Positions 5,635 through 6,614 of a stretch of DNA of 6,614 nucleotides are shown piece after piece. Under the pieces are notes generated by a model. It saw only the letters and a list, made by a program, of their open reading frames with translations, ran no database searches and was not told the origin of the DNA. Each line of letters opens with the position of its first letter. The first letter of the stretch is position 1. The position numbers and the translations under genes were made by a program. Source of the DNA: Arthrobacter sp. (GTDB lineage Bacteria > Actinomycetota > Actinomycetes > Actinomycetales > Micrococcaceae); the NCBI GenBank assembly GCA_030146405.1, contig JASLBS010000232.1, forward strand, positions 1-6,614. Reading direction: 5' to 3'.

Positions 5635-5689
5635 CTCGGTACCACCACGTCGCGAGTCTCCCTTCCTCGTGGCTTCACTCCGAGAGGAG
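5635..5689 (+). promoter_or_regulatory. Nested-stem leader ending in the Shine-Dalgarno of the leader ORF
   Basis: An outer pair CTCGG (5635-5639) / CCGAG (5680-5684) encloses an inner pair CCACG (5645-5649) / CGTGG (5668-5672). The outer 3' arm runs into the SD GAGAGGAG (5682-5689) of the leader ORF at 5698, so folding could hide part of the SD. It does not match a riboswitch class I know. CGAGAGG (5681-5687) recurs exactly at 5780-5786. Confidence 0.35.
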
Positions 5690-5697
5690 CAGCCGTC

Positions 5698-5835
5698 ATG
5701 ACTGCAACCATCGACCCCCCGTCCGTACTTGCGGCCCTCCGTCCACGGGGTGAGCGCCTCAGCGAAGGTCCGAGCTCGTCGAGAGGCCACCGGCTTTCCC
5801 TCTCGGTGCGAACCGGAGGAGTCTCATGCGACTGA
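5698..5835 (+). CDS. Short leader ORF overlapping the second GT2 start
   Basis: A 45-codon frame (MTATIDPPSVLAALRPRG at the start, ending VSCD) with a strong SD, AGAGGAG, 8 nt before ATG. Its TGA stop (5833-5835) lies 10 nt past the first base of the GT2 ATG at 5826, an overlap typical of translational coupling. No signal peptide, membrane segment or known domain is visible. Third-position G/C is about 66%, lower than in the neighbouring genes, so the peptide itself may matter less than the act of translating it. Inverted repeats within its 3' half touch the GT2 SD. It could be a regulatory leader peptide, a small functional protein, or a chance frame with a good SD. Confidence 0.45.
   Translation: MTATIDPPSVLAALRPRGERLSEGPSSSRGHRLSLSVRTGGVSCD
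5780..5820 (+). promoter_or_regulatory. Mutually exclusive hairpins at the GT2 Shine-Dalgarno
   Basis: CGAGAGG (5780-5786) pairs exactly with CCTCTCG (5799-5805) around a 12-nt loop. CGGT (5804-5807) pairs with ACCG (5812-5815) around a GCGA tetraloop, immediately before the SD GGAGGA (5815-5820). The two stems share bases 5804-5805, so they compete. CCTCTCG could also pair with the identical CGAGAGG at 5681-5687, which contains part of the leader-ORF SD. The layout resembles attenuation-like control, but that is an inference. Confidence 0.35.
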
Positions 5836-6614
5836 GTGATCAACTACTGGGCCGTCGAGTATCGGACGGCAATGAACTACCGGACGATGAATCAGACGCG
5901 AGGCCGCTGGCCCATCAGTCAGACGCGAGACCGCTGGCCCAGCAGACCGAGGCGCCACATCCTCCTGCGCGCGTGATAGCGATCATCCCTGCTCACAATG
6001 AAGAGATCGGGATCGCACAGACGATCGACAGCCTGCGCCGTCAGACCCAGGCCCCGGATCACATCCTCGTCGCTGCGGACAACTGCACCGACGGCACCGT
6101 GGACATCGCGAGGGCCATGGGGGTGGAGGTCCTGGAGACCTGGGACAACGCCGCCAAGAAGGCAGGCGCCTTGAACCAGGGGCTCGCCAAGGTCCTCCCG
6201 GATCTCCGGCCCCACGACGTCGTGCTGATGATGGACGCGGACAGTCGTCTCAACCACGATTTCGTGGCCTGCGGCATGGCCTACTTCGAGCACTGGCCGA
6301 TGCGGGGCGGAATCAGCGGCTCGTACGTTGCCGCCGACCACCCGTCCCGCGTGGCCCTGCTGCAGAGGATCGAGTACACCCAGGGTCTTCGCTCCGTCCA
6401 CCGGCGTGCAGGGCGCATCCATGTGCTGTCGGGCGCTGCCACCATCTTCACGGTCGAGGCGCTGCGCAAGGTAGCCGAGATGCGAGGCAGCAGTCTCCTC
6501 CCCGGCGTCAGGGGACTCGTGTACGACGAGTCCTCGCTCACGGAGGACTACGAGTTGACGGTAGCGCTGAAGCGGGTGGGGTACGACCCCCGTTGTGCCG
6601 CCGACTGCATCGTC
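5826..6614 (+). CDS. GT2 family glycosyltransferase, processive polysaccharide-synthase type (partial)
   Basis: The frame is open from ATG 5826 to the window edge (263 codons), with the C-terminal part missing. After a hydrophilic N-tail of about 48 residues comes a GT-A domain: the VIAIIPAHNEE strand, D85-N-C-T-D89-G, the KKAGALNQ element typical of processive GT2 enzymes, D137-A-D139, and T239-E-D241. This set of motifs is shared with synthases such as those for poly-GlcNAc, hyaluronan and chitin. They join nucleotide-sugars into a chain at the membrane, with transmembrane helices usually following the TED region, here beyond the window. No membrane segment precedes the catalytic domain, unlike the first GT2. 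The start has the SD GGAGGA with a 5-nt spacer and overlaps the upstream leader ORF. The sugar and the product are unknown. Proximity to the glucanase-like gene and first GT2 suggests an exopolysaccharide or cell-surface glycan locus. Confidence 0.85.
   Translation, partial: MRLSDQLLGRRVSDGNELPDDESDARPLAHQSDARPLAQQTEAPHPPARVIAIIPAHNEEIGIAQTIDSLRRQTQAPDHILVAADNCTDGTVDIARAMGVEVLETWDNAAKKAGALNQGLAKVLPDLRPHDVVLMMDADSRLNHDFVACGMAYFEHWPMRGGISGSYVAADHPSRVALLQRIEYTQGLRSVHRRAGRIHVLSGAATIFTVEALRKVAEMRGSSLLPGVRGLVYDESSLTEDYELTVALKRVGYDPRCAADCIV
5892..5945 (+). repeat. 27-nt tandem duplication in the N-terminal tail of the second GT2
   Basis: Two adjacent 27-nt units (5892-5918 and 5919-5945) differ at two positions and encode SDARPLAHQ and SDARPLAQQ (residues 23-31 and 32-40). 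The duplication is in frame and lies in the hydrophilic tail, before the catalytic domain. It looks recent and may vary in copy number among strains. Confidence 0.85.

Larger units (their letters stand above)
5294..5697. other. Intergenic region upstream of the second GT2 module
   Basis: About 400 nt without a convincing gene, with its first part (about 5310-5470) less GC-rich than the rest of the window. It holds inverted repeats (5489-5528 and 5635-5684), an ACGTACGT palindrome near 5569, and a possible -10 hexamer TATGCT near 5587 that lacks a clear -35. It most likely contains the promoter and 5' leader for the downstream leader ORF and GT2, but I cannot place the transcription start. Confidence 0.5.

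Noticed and set aside
5600..5826. Second known riboswitch before the second GT2
   Set aside because: Apart from the shared GCGA hairpin there is no GGGCAAACC or GGACGCAAAGCC element, and I could not match c-di-GMP-II, ydaO or cobalamin consensus features.

Overview
The window looks like chromosomal DNA from a high-G+C actinobacterium, probably of the Micrococcales (Arthrobacter/Curtobacterium-like). The reasons are strong G/C bias at third codon positions, a DUF1992 protein of the actinobacterial type, and the type of membrane glycosyltransferase present. The lineage is inferred from style and is not proven.

Layout. (1) 1-154 is the last ~50 codons of a plus-strand GH13 alpha-glucosidase, closed by a 20-bp terminator-like hairpin (169-212). 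(2) 260-940 (+) is a DUF1992 housekeeping protein whose start codon is uncertain. (3) 959-3040 (-) is a 693-residue membrane GT2 of cellulose-synthase type. It has the DDG, DxD, TED and QxxRW motifs, an insertion of about 150 residues before TED, and no PilZ domain. (4) 3041-3418 is a divergent control region with two operator-like palindromes around an AT-rich patch. On the plus strand it also holds a clear class I cyclic-di-GMP (GEMM-I) riboswitch at about 3328-3401, ending just before the Shine-Dalgarno (SD) of the next gene. (5) 3419-4786 (+) is a secreted protein: signal peptide, GH16-like beta-glucanase domain with an ExDxxE catalytic motif, a ~100-residue Pro/Ala/Thr linker and a small C-terminal beta-sandwich-like domain. 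(6) 4787-5697 is mostly non-coding, with one doubtful hydrophobic ORF (5012-5293) and several inverted repeats. (7) 5698-5835 is a 45-codon leader ORF with a good SD. It overlaps by 10 nt the start of a second GT2 gene (5826 to the window end, incomplete), a processive-type polysaccharide synthase.

How it fits together. Two polysaccharide-synthase-like GT2 genes flank a secreted glucanase-like gene that carries a c-di-GMP riboswitch. I read this as an exopolysaccharide locus. Cellulose synthases of the BcsA type sense c-di-GMP through a PilZ domain. Here the synthase lacks PilZ, and the visible c-di-GMP input is an RNA switch on the neighbouring secreted hydrolase. The second synthase appears to be under a different leader control, with a short overlapping ORF and mutually exclusive pairings at its SD. 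These control models are inferences; the riboswitch itself is read directly from conserved sequence and structure.
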